From contig NZ_BLPG01000001.1 of the NCBI RefSeq assembly GCF_011764445.1, forward strand, positions 9,229,316 through 9,293,315: a DNA stretch of 64,000 nucleotides, in the 5' to 3' direction. The notes below the pieces were generated by a model, which saw only the letters and a list, made by a program, of their open reading frames with translations, made no database searches and was not told where the DNA came from. Shown one piece after another: positions 55,885-63,264 of this stretch; position 1 is the first letter of the stretch; every line of letters begins with the position of its first letter. Position numbers and translations under genes: made by a program. Source of the stretch: Phytohabitans rumicis (GTDB taxonomy: Bacteria; Actinomycetota; Actinomycetes; Mycobacteriales; Micromonosporaceae).

Positions 55885-57071
55885 CCGGCCGACTCGGAGA
55901 AGGAGTCCAGGCGCTCCGGCAGGCGCAGCCCGTGGCTCAGCGGGACCAACTCGGACTCCAGGGCCAGCGCGGCGGCACCGATCGCGGACGCGGTGGCGGC
56001 CGACCGGGACAGCCGCACGTCCACGGCGTACCCGTGCAGCTCGCGCCGGACGATGGGCAGATACACCGAGCCCGCCACAGCGAAGCCCGGCCCGGTGAGC
56101 ACGAGGACGTCGAGGTCCATGATGGCCGCCAGGCCGCGGGTGGCCGTCGCGACGTACCGGGCGGACCGCTCCAGCAGGGCGAGGGCCCGTTGCTCACCGC
56201 GCCGGGCGGCCCGGCTGATCGCGGCGAAGTCGGTCGCCACCGAGGCGCGTTTCGCGCTCTCCGCCAGCCCCGTCGCGGCGGCGAGCGTCCGGTCCGCGCG
56301 GGCCTGCGCGACCACGGCCGCCGGCCCGGCAACCGCCTCGACGCAGCCCTGGGCGCCGCACCAGCACGGCGGGCCGTCCGCCTGCACGCTCACGTGCCCG
56401 ATGTCGCCGGCGTTGCCGCTCGGCCCGCGGTACGTGATGCCGTTGATGACCAGCCCGGCGCCGATCCCGGTGCCCAGGTAGAGGGCCGCCGCTGCGGTCG
56501 CGGTGCCGAACCCGCCGGTCCACTGCTCGCCCAGCGCGGCGGCCGTCGCGTCGTTGTCCAGGACGACCGGCAGCCCGGTGGCGTGCTCCAGCGCCGGGCC
56601 CAGCGGGCCGCCGAGCGGCCGGGGAAAGACGAGGCCGACCCCCAGCACCCGGCCGCGCTCCACGCCGACGCTGTCGATCAGGGTCGCGATCTCGGCCGCG
56701 ATCCGCGCGACGACCACCGCCGGCTCCGCGGCGCCCGCGCCCGGCCGGGCGATCCGGGCCACCGCGACCCCGCCCAGGTTGGTCAGCGCGTACGTCATGA
56801 CGCCGTGGTCCAGGTGGACGCCCACCGCGTACCGGGCGGCATGGTTGAGCTGGAGCAGGACCCGGCGCTTGCCGCCGGTGGACTCGGCGTGACCGGTCTC
56901 CACGACCAGGCCCTCGTTGATGAGCTTGCGGACCAGGTTGGAGATGGTCGGCGCGGTGAAGCCGGTGGCGTTGATCAGGCCGACGCGGCTGATCGTGCCG
57001 GCTGCCCGGATGGCGTCGAGGACCGCCGCCTTGCTGCTCGCGTGCGGCTTGCTCGATGTCGTCGCGCTCAC
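55881..57071 (-). CDS. ROK family transcriptional regulator
   Basis: A protein of 396 residues. An N-terminal winged HTH (AGTISRVGLINATGFTAPTI) is followed by a sugar kinase-like core with the ROK zinc motif CWCGAQGCVEAVAG near residue 216 and the Asp-bearing VVLDNDATAAALGEQ. The protein binds DNA and a sugar or sugar phosphate. It is translated together with the HTH-less LacI-like sensor. It probably regulates the cellulase operon and perhaps itself, but this is inferred from position. Confidence 0.9.
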   Translation of the reverse strand: MSATTSSKPHASSKAAVLDAIRAAGTISRVGLINATGFTAPTISNLVRKLINEGLVVETGHAESTGGKRRVLLQLNHAARYAVGVHLDHGVMTYALTNLGGVAVARIARPGAGAAEPAVVVARIAAEIATLIDSVGVERGRVLGVGLVFPRPLGGPLGPALEHATGLPVVLDNDATAAALGEQWTGGFGTATAAAALYLGTGIGAGLVINGITYRGPSGNAGDIGHVSVQADGPPCWCGAQGCVEAVAGPAAVVAQARADRTLAAATGLAESAKRASVATDFAAISRAARRGEQRALALLERSARYVATATRGLAAIMDLDVLVLTGPGFAVAGSVYLPIVRRELHGYAVDVRLSRSAATASAIGAAALALESELVPLSHGLRLPERLDSFSESAG

Positions 57072-57172
57072 GACTCCTCAGCACTGGTTGGCCTCTGCGC
57101 TTGGCTCGCTGGCCGGCCCGCACAGCATACAAGGGGGCCGATGCCCTTGCGTACCGGTAGTACGGTCGCGGG

Positions 57173-58273
57173 ATGAACTGCCCGGTGTGTCACGGCACGG
57201 GCATCTCGCCGGCGAGCAGCCATCCGTACGCCATGCGCGAGGGCCTGGTGCTGAACTGCGGCGCCTGTCACGGCACAGGCGTGTACATACGTTCGTCCGA
57301 TGAGGACGACGACGATGACCTCGGCCGCGACGCCGACCTCAGCAGCGGTGCGGTCGAGGCGGCCGACGCGTTCCGGCGGCACGCGCCCGACTTCGGCGGG
57401 ATCTTCGACCGGCTACCCACGTTCCACAAGCCGCCGGAGCTGCTCACCGACGTCGAGCTGATGCTGGAGCTGTCCCGGATCGACCGGCGCGCCTCCGAGG
57501 CGCTGCTCGGCATGGTCGGTGGTGCCAGCGCCGACACCGTCGAGAGCCTCGACGGCATCATCGAGGACCTGAAGCGGCTGGGCCGGGACGACCAGCGGGA
57601 CGTGAAGAAGCGGCTGGCCGACACGACCAAGATGCTCGCCCGTGCCCTGGCCGACAACGGCGAACTGATCCGCGCCGAGCACGCCTACACCAAGGCCGGC
57701 TGGTTCTACGAGGACCTCGACCTGGCCTCCGAGATCGCCGACTGCGCCGACCGCCGCAGCGAGGTGCGCTTCGCCCAGGACCGCGACGTCGACGCCCGGC
57801 TCGCGTACCTGGGCCGCAAGCTGGACCGGGTCACCGACCCGCTCGACGTCGCCGAGACACACGTCGACATCGCCGAACTACATGGCGCCGGAGGCGACGA
57901 GTACGAGGCGACCGCCCACTTCCGGGCGGCCGAGCGGGTCGTCGCCCCGCTGGCCGACCAGGCCACCGGCGCCGCCATGGCCGACGCGCTGATGTCGTCC
58001 ATGATGGCGCTGATGTCGGGGGAAACCACGCCGTCGGGGCAGACGCCGGTCGTCGAGGCCAACCGGATCCGCGCGCTGCTGCGCCAGGTCTACGGCGGGC
58101 TGGCCCGGGTGCTGCCCGAGCCGGAGGCCAGCCGGTACCGGCGAAAGGGCGACGACCTGGACGGCTCGATCGCGCAGGGCAGCCAGGACAACATCGACTT
58201 CTCCCGGCGCATGTCGGAGTCGCTCGGCGACATCTTCGACCAGCTCAACCGCCGCCAGCACGGGGATCAGTGA
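57173..58273 (+). CDS. CHAT cassette gene 1: DnaJ-type zinc ribbon plus helical-repeat protein
   Basis: A protein of 366 residues. The N-terminus holds two CxxCxGxG motifs of the DnaJ zinc-finger type (CPVCHGTG at 3-10 and CGACHGTG at 29-36), followed by an acidic patch (DEDDDDD). The remainder is helical and TPR-like (ADNGELIRAEHAYTKAGWFY, DVAETHVDIAELHGAGGDEY). It has no J-domain. It probably presents unfolded or specific client proteins to its partner. Its stop overlaps the CHAT gene start (GTGA). The gene lies 101 bases from the divergent ROK gene. No strong ribosome binding site is visible. Confidence 0.8.
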   Translation: MNCPVCHGTGISPASSHPYAMREGLVLNCGACHGTGVYIRSSDEDDDDDLGRDADLSSGAVEAADAFRRHAPDFGGIFDRLPTFHKPPELLTDVELMLELSRIDRRASEALLGMVGGASADTVESLDGIIEDLKRLGRDDQRDVKKRLADTTKMLARALADNGELIRAEHAYTKAGWFYEDLDLASEIADCADRRSEVRFAQDRDVDARLAYLGRKLDRVTDPLDVAETHVDIAELHGAGGDEYEATAHFRAAERVVAPLADQATGAAMADALMSSMMALMSGETTPSGQTPVVEANRIRALLRQVYGGLARVLPEPEASRYRRKGDDLDGSIAQGSQDNIDFSRRMSESLGDIFDQLNRRQHGDQ

Positions 58274-60089
58274 GCCTGAGCAGCACCGGCATGGTCATGC
58301 GGGCGCTGGACCGGCTCGCGGCCGACCACGCCCTGCGCGGCCCCGGCGACCCGTGCGACGACCTGCTCGCCCGGGCCCGCCGGCTGCGCGCCGAGGCCCG
58401 GCACCTGCGCCTGCCGGCCCTCGCCGCCGAAGCCGCGCTGCGCGAGGGCGAGATCCTCCTGCGCGTCGGGCCCGCCGGCATGGCCGTCCCGATGCTGGAG
58501 ACCGCCGCCCGGGAGCTGGACGGGACGCTCGCCACCGGGCTGCTCGCCGCGGCGATCGCGCGCACCGCCGAGGCGTACCTCGAAATCGGCGCCCTGGACC
58601 GGGTGCTGGACCTGTGCGCGGCCGGCATCGCGCTGGTGCAGCGCGACCGCCACAAGACGACGGCGCCGTACCTGCAGGCGGCCTACCTGCGCCGGGTGAT
58701 CTCCCTTTACGCCAACGGTGTGCGCGCCGCCCACGAGCTCGGCGACCCGCGCATGCTCACCTGGATGGAGCTGTCCAAGAGCCACGCCCTGCCGCGCCCC
58801 GGCCGGGCGCCGGACGACGCGGCGCTGGAAGGGCAGCTCGCCGACCTCAGCCGCCAGATCGACGAACACCGCGCCCGGCACGGCGGCGCCGACCCGCTGC
58901 CTTTGCGGCAGCGCCGGCGCACCCTCTTCGACCGGCTCGTGACGCTCGGCGCCCGCGCGGGGCCGGCGGCGCCGTCGTTCCACCTTGACCGGGTACGCCG
59001 TGCGCTCGCCCCGGACCAGCGCGCCGTCTCCTACTACTGGGTCGACCCGACCCGGCTGCTGATCGTGGTCGTCGCGCCGGACGGGGCCACCAGCCACCTC
59101 CAGCCCGTCGACCCCGACCAGCGCCGGGCCGTCGACGAGCTGGCCGCCGCCGTGTACTCCGACCGCGTCACCGCCCGCGACCTGCCCCCGCTGCTGGACC
59201 GGATCGCGCCCGCGGTCCTGCCCGACCCGGTACGCGCCGCGCTGGCCGGGGCCCGCCGGCTCCTCGTCGCGCCGCACCGGGCGCTGCACGCCGTGCCGTT
59301 CGCCGCGCTGCCGTTCGAGGGGCGCCGGCTGCTGCACGCGATGGCCGTGGCCACCATCCCGAACCTGACCTGCCTGCTGCTCCCGACCGAGGTGCCCCCG
59401 CTGCGGGTGCTGAGCGTGGGCGTCACCGACTACACCCGGGCGGCGCCGCACGCCGGCGGCCCGGTGCCCCCGCCCCGCTGCCGAGCGCCGAACCGGAGGC
59501 GGCGCAGGTCGCCAAGGCGTACACGGAAAAGGGCGTGCCGGCGCGGGCGTTGCTGGGCCCCGCGGCCCGGCAGGACACGCTGCGCGGCCTGATGTCCGAC
59601 CCCGCGACGGCGCCGACCTGCGTACACCTGGCGGTGCACGGCAGCAACGTGGAAAGCGACACCCCGCTGGAGTCGTGGCTGCTGCTCGCCGCGTCCCGCC
59701 TGGACGGCCTGCACCTGGTCCACTGGCGGCTGGACGGCGCCACCGTCGTGCTGTCGGCCTGCTGCTCCGGTCAGCGCGCCATCGGCGGGCGGGGGATGGC
59801 CGAACTGCCCGGCGACGACCTCTTCGGCCTGCAGGGCGCGTTCTTCGCCGCCGGCGCCCGCCAGGTGCTCGGCGCACTGTGGCAAGTGGAGGGTGGCATC
59901 GCCCGGCCGCTGACCCTGGCGTTTCACCGCGGCCTGCTCGACGGCCTGCCCGCCGACGTGGCGCTGCGCCGCGCGACCCTGCACCACCTCGACACCGACC
60001 TGCTGTTCACTCGGCTGGCACACTGGGCGCCGTTCTTCCTCATGTGCCTGGGAACGCCGCAGCCGACCACCTCTGGGAGCCCCGCATGA
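58270..60089 (+). CDS. CHAT cassette gene 2: TPR-CHAT caspase-like protease (one frame break)
   Basis: When repaired, a protein of about 606 residues. The first 230 residues are TPR-like helices. The C-terminal half is a CHAT domain with the catalytic His in CVHLAVHGSN near residue 456 and the catalytic Cys in VLSACCSGQ near 497, followed by the usual LQGAFFAAGARQVLGALWQV. The frame breaks in the CCCC at 59473-59476, and one more C gives PVPPPPLPSAEPEAAQ. CHAT proteases are activated by partners in bacterial conflict systems such as CRISPR-linked craspase. Its start and stop both overlap neighbouring genes by four bases. Confidence 0.85.
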
Positions 60090-60445
60090 ACGTCGTCCGC
60101 TTCCACATCGAACTCGCCGACCCTGGGCAGGCCGACGCCGTGGCGGCCGCGGTGCGGGAGCGGCTCGGCCAGCTCGACGGCGTCGACCGCGTCCAGGCCG
60201 CGCCCACCGAGACCCGCGACCTGGCGACGGTGATCGCGGTGGTGGCTGCCGCGGTGGCGTTCACCCGCAGCGGCGGCGACCTGGTCGCGAGCCTGCGCCA
60301 CCTGGTCCAGGAGTTGCAGGGCCTGGTCACCGATCTGCGCGGCCTCAAGCGCGTGGTGCTCAACGTCGACGGCGAGGAGGTCGACATCGACCAGATGGAC
60401 GACGAGCAGCTAGCCGCCCTAGCCGCCGCCGAAGACGCCGCCTGA
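60086..60445 (+). CDS. CHAT cassette gene 3: EACC1-like small protein
   Basis: A protein of 119 residues. It has an N-terminal strand, a helix, a hydrophobic central stretch (LATVIAVVAAAVAFTRSGGDL, one residue too polar for a typical TM), and a C-terminal hairpin (RVVLNVDGEEVDIDQMDDEQ). This order resembles the effector-associated constant component EACC1 described from conflict systems that use CHAT, trypsin or other effectors. The match is by pattern, not certain. GGGAG precedes the ATG, which overlaps the CHAT stop. Confidence 0.7.
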   Translation: MNVVRFHIELADPGQADAVAAAVRERLGQLDGVDRVQAAPTETRDLATVIAVVAAAVAFTRSGGDLVASLRHLVQELQGLVTDLRGLKRVVLNVDGEEVDIDQMDDEQLAALAAAEDAA

Positions 60446-60604
60446 CCCAAGCCACCACGCCACCCGCCCGTCCCACGCCCGCGCCACTCGGGCTCGCGTC
60501 CGCCCGGTGCGCCCTGCGTCCGCGCCGTGTGCCGTGCGTCGGCCCCGTGCGCCCTGCGCCCGCCCCGTGCGGCGGTAGAGGCTCGCCCCGCCGCCCGCTC
60601 CGTC

Positions 60605-60684
60605 GATCAAGGGCAAACGGTCGTGCTTTGATCTCCGATCCACGACCCTTTGCCCTTGATCGGCGTGGAATCCCTTGATCGACG
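60605..60684. repeat. Nested palindromic repeat, copy B
   Basis: Arms at 60605-60625 (GATCAAGGGCAAACGGTCGTG) and 60640-60661 (ending TGCCCTTGATC) are inverted copies with few mismatches. CCCTTGATCGAC follows at 60672. Layout and sequence match copy A at 35167-35261, except that the left outer arm is missing. It is a dispersed element, probably a REP-like sequence. Confidence 0.75.
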
Positions 60685-60886
60685 TCGTTGAGCTAGGGGT
60701 TGTGGGTGGCGCAATGCGCGGCACAGCGTAGATGATCTTCCTGCTGGGGAAACGCTAAGTCGCCAAGATCTATGCGGCATGTCACCCTCGTCGACAAGCG
60801 CCTGGTATGCCTCGCCACGCGCAAGCCGGGTTGCCCCTGGAGGGCCAGGCGCGTAGCTCTCCCGCAGGGTGTCTGATCCCCACGGA

Positions 60887-60993
60887 GCCTTTTGATCTTT
60901 CTTGGTGGGCCAAACCGGGATCTTGCGCCCGGTTATGTCGGGCATTTCCGTCCACAAGATCTGGCCCTGCCCCACCAAGAAAGATCAAAGGGC
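60887..60993. repeat. 107-bp palindrome with 19-bp perfect arms
   Basis: TTTGATCTTTCTTGGTGGG (60891-60909) is repeated exactly inverted at 60971-60989, and pairing extends a few bases outward with G-C pairs. A smaller inverted pair GATCTTG/CAAGATC (60919-60925, 60955-60961) lies inside. No transposase and no clear target-site duplication is seen. It may be a MITE-like element or a bidirectional terminator-like structure. Confidence 0.75.
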
Positions 60994-61049
60994 GCAACGT
61001 GCTCGCTCGCGAATTTTCTCGCCACAGCCGCCCTTGCGGCGTCGATCGG

Positions 61050-61508
61050 TCAGGCGGGATTGCCGGCCGTGTCGCCCCTGCGTATGGCGGAGGCCCAAGC
61101 TGTGTTCTCGCGCGTGCTGATCTCGACGACGCGTTCGGCGAGCAACACCTCGGGGGAGTTGGCGTCGGCGTATGGGCCGGCGCGCTGCGCGAACAGCCAC
61201 CCCTCGTTCCGGAGCTCCTCGGCCGCCGCACGGTATGCCGGGTAGTTGTCCTGGATCCGCAGCAGGCCGCGGGCGCCTTCGAGGAACGCGATGCCCGCGC
61301 CCAGCACCGGTGCGAACCAGCGTGGGGCACTGAACGCGACCGACGCCGCGATCACCAGCGCGGCCGACAGCTGGGCGAGTCCGAACGCCAGGTAGCCGAG
61401 CCGGGTCTTGGTCGCCTGCCGCGAGTACCAGCGGAACCGCTTGACCAGGAGAAGCTCGGCCGGGGACTGGCCGACGTCAGGAAAATCCGCAAGATCGCCG
61501 CCTGGCAT
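61050..61508 (-). CDS. DUF4231 (SLATT-like) membrane protein
   Basis: A protein of 152 residues. The pattern is that of DUF4231/SLATT proteins: ELLLVKRFRWYSRQATKTRL, two adjacent TM helices (about residues 45-66 and 71-86), then a soluble helical part (NYPAYRAAAEELRNEGWLFA) with the motif GPYADANSPEVLLAERVVEI. SLATT proteins are predicted pore-forming effectors of conflict systems. The ATG at 61508 is chosen because it gives the usual length. It is separated from the CHAT cassette by the repeat region and faces it, so any link is by position only. Confidence 0.75.
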   Translation of the reverse strand: MPGGDLADFPDVGQSPAELLLVKRFRWYSRQATKTRLGYLAFGLAQLSAALVIAASVAFSAPRWFAPVLGAGIAFLEGARGLLRIQDNYPAYRAAAEELRNEGWLFAQRAGPYADANSPEVLLAERVVEISTRENTAWASAIRRGDTAGNPA

Positions 61509-61527
61509 GGTTCGCGCCCGTCTCCCG

Positions 61528-63261
61528 TCATCGCCACCGTCGCGTCCGAGTGTCCGCGCTGTCGGACTGTACCGGTGGCGGGGAGGGCCGGCTGGCCCAC
61601 GGTCTGACGCACAAACCGGGCGGGGCGCGGTCAGGGGACTGGGCGGCTCGCCAGCCGCCGGAGGCGGTGATGTCGGTGGCGTCGCGTACGCCGTGCTCCG
61701 CGGCGAGGAAGCCGGCCACGGTCGTACCGTCGTCGAGCGTGATCCCGCCGAGCCCGAGCGGCCCGGGCAGCGTGTCCAGCAGCTGCCCGACCGCCTGGTG
61801 CGGCACCTGCCACACCTCCACGGCGATGCCACCGGCCGGGCCGTCGCCGGTGCGTACCAGGCCCGGCCGGGGTAGGCCGGGGCCGGGCAGGCGGTACAGG
61901 CGGTATCCGGCGGCGGTGCGGGCCCGGAAGGCGAGCCGGGCCCCGCCGCCGACGAGCTGGTGGTTGAGCGGCAGGCCGGACAGGTGCGCGCCGGCGACCG
62001 CGAGCAGTGTCGAGCCGGGCGGCACCGGCGGCGGCGACACCGGCTCGCCGCACCACGTGGCGGCGAGGTCCAGCAGCGGTGCGTCGGCGAACGCGGGGGC
62101 GATGAACTGCACGCCGAACGGCAGCCCGTCCGGGCGTTCGCCGGCGGGTACGGCGACGGCGCACAGGTCGAGCAGGTTGGCGAAGTTGGTGAACTGGCCG
62201 AGCCGGGCGTTCACGCCGAGGGGGTCGGCGGCGACGTCGGCCAGCCGGGGATGCCCGGGGGTGACGGGCAGCAGCAGGGCGTCGACGTCCGGCCAGACCG
62301 CCTCGCTGGTCCGGCGCAGGGTGGCCAGCCGTTCGAGGCCGGCGAAGACGTCGGGGCCGGCGATGTCGCGCCCGCGCAGCACGATCTGCCGGACGGTCGG
62401 GTCCAGGTGCGGGCCGTCGGGTTCGAGCAGATGGCCGAAGGCGGCGTACCGGGCGGCGACCCACGGTCCTTCGTAGAGCAGGGTGGCGGCCTGCAGGAAC
62501 GGGGTGATGTCGACCGGTACGACGTGCGCGACGAGGCCGCGCAGCCGGTCGACGGCCGCCGCCCAGGCGGTGCGGTGCTCCGGGTCCAGGTCGAGCGGGG
62601 CGTCGGGCACGGCGACGACCCGCATCCGGGCCGCGATGCCGGCCGGCAGCCGCGCCGGGACCGGCCGGGACCACGGGTCGTCGGGGTCGGCCCAGGTCAG
62701 GGCCGCCAGGGCCGGTCGGGCGGCGGAGACGGTACGCGTCAGCGTGGTCACGCAGTCGACGCCTGCGCACGCCGGCAGGACGCCGGTGGTGGACACGAGC
62801 CCGCGGGTGGGCTTGACGCCGACGATGCCGTTGAACGCGGCGGGCACCCGCCCGGAGCCGGCGGTGTCGGTGCCGAGCGCCAGCGGCACCAGCCCGCTCG
62901 CGACCGCGATGGCGCTGCCGGAGCTGCTGCCGCCGGAGATGTGGGCCGGGCTGGCGACGCTGTGGCAGGCCCCGTACGGGCTGCGGGTGCCCACCAGCCC
63001 GGTCGCGAACTGGTCCATGTTGGTCTTGCCGACGGGCACCGCGCCGGCCTCGACGAGCAGGCGTACCGCGGTCGCCGACGCCTTGGCGCGGGTGTCGGCG
63101 AGCGCCGGGCACGCCGCCGTGGTGGGGTGCCCGGCCAGGTCGATGTTGTCCTTGATCGCGAACGGCACGCCGGCCAGGGGCGCGGCCGGGTCGGCGCGGC
63201 GGGTGGCCGCGTCGACCTCGGTCTGCTCCAGCCGCAGGGTCCACAGTGGCTGCACATGCAC
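61528..63261 (-). CDS. atzF: Allophanate hydrolase (AtzF-type), short N-terminus
   Basis: A protein of about 577 residues as read. The amidase signature has the full Ser-Ser-Lys set (FAIKDNID, and SGGSSSGSAIAVASG), followed by GTDTAGSGRVPAAFNGIVGVKPTRG. The C-terminal domain (LLAVAGAHLSGLPLNHQL ... GITLDDGTTVAGFLAAEHG) is that of allophanate hydrolases. It cleaves allophanate to CO2 and ammonia. The N-terminus is about 40 residues shorter than usual, because the gene starts 3 bases after the upstream stop with GTG. The last about 35 residues look like non-family sequence. One missing C near 61636-61639 would end the protein at GGWRAAQSP (stop 61631-61633). Confidence 0.85.
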   Translation of the reverse strand: MHVQPLWTLRLEQTEVDAATRRADPAAPLAGVPFAIKDNIDLAGHPTTAACPALADTRAKASATAVRLLVEAGAVPVGKTNMDQFATGLVGTRSPYGACHSVASPAHISGGSSSGSAIAVASGLVPLALGTDTAGSGRVPAAFNGIVGVKPTRGLVSTTGVLPACAGVDCVTTLTRTVSAARPALAALTWADPDDPWSRPVPARLPAGIAARMRVVAVPDAPLDLDPEHRTAWAAAVDRLRGLVAHVVPVDITPFLQAATLLYEGPWVAARYAAFGHLLEPDGPHLDPTVRQIVLRGRDIAGPDVFAGLERLATLRRTSEAVWPDVDALLLPVTPGHPRLADVAADPLGVNARLGQFTNFANLLDLCAVAVPAGERPDGLPFGVQFIAPAFADAPLLDLAATWCGEPVSPPPVPPGSTLLAVAGAHLSGLPLNHQLVGGGARLAFRARTAAGYRLYRLPGPGLPRPGLVRTGDGPAGGIAVEVWQVPHQAVGQLLDTLPGPLGLGGITLDDGTTVAGFLAAEHGVRDATDITASGGWRAAQSPDRAPPGLCVRPWASRPSPPPVQSDSADTRTRRWR

Positions 63262-63264
63262 CTC

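Larger units (their letters stand above)
60446..61049. other. Gene-free region with palindromic repeats
   Basis: This 604-base stretch between the CHAT cassette and the DUF4231 gene has no gene that I can support. It starts with repeated CGCCCTGCG/CGTCCGC-like low-complexity sequence (60470-60590), then holds palindromic copy B (60605-60684) and a larger palindrome (60887-60993). Open frames here follow the palindromes and lack ribosome binding sites. Confidence 0.7.

Noticed and set aside
60887-60993. An insertion sequence
   Set aside because: There is no transposase gene, no target duplication, and only about 107 bases in total.
60807-61607. A plus-strand gene across the palindrome and the DUF4231 gene
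   Set aside because: It is opposite the recognisable DUF4231 protein and depends on repeat sequence. It has no ribosome binding site.
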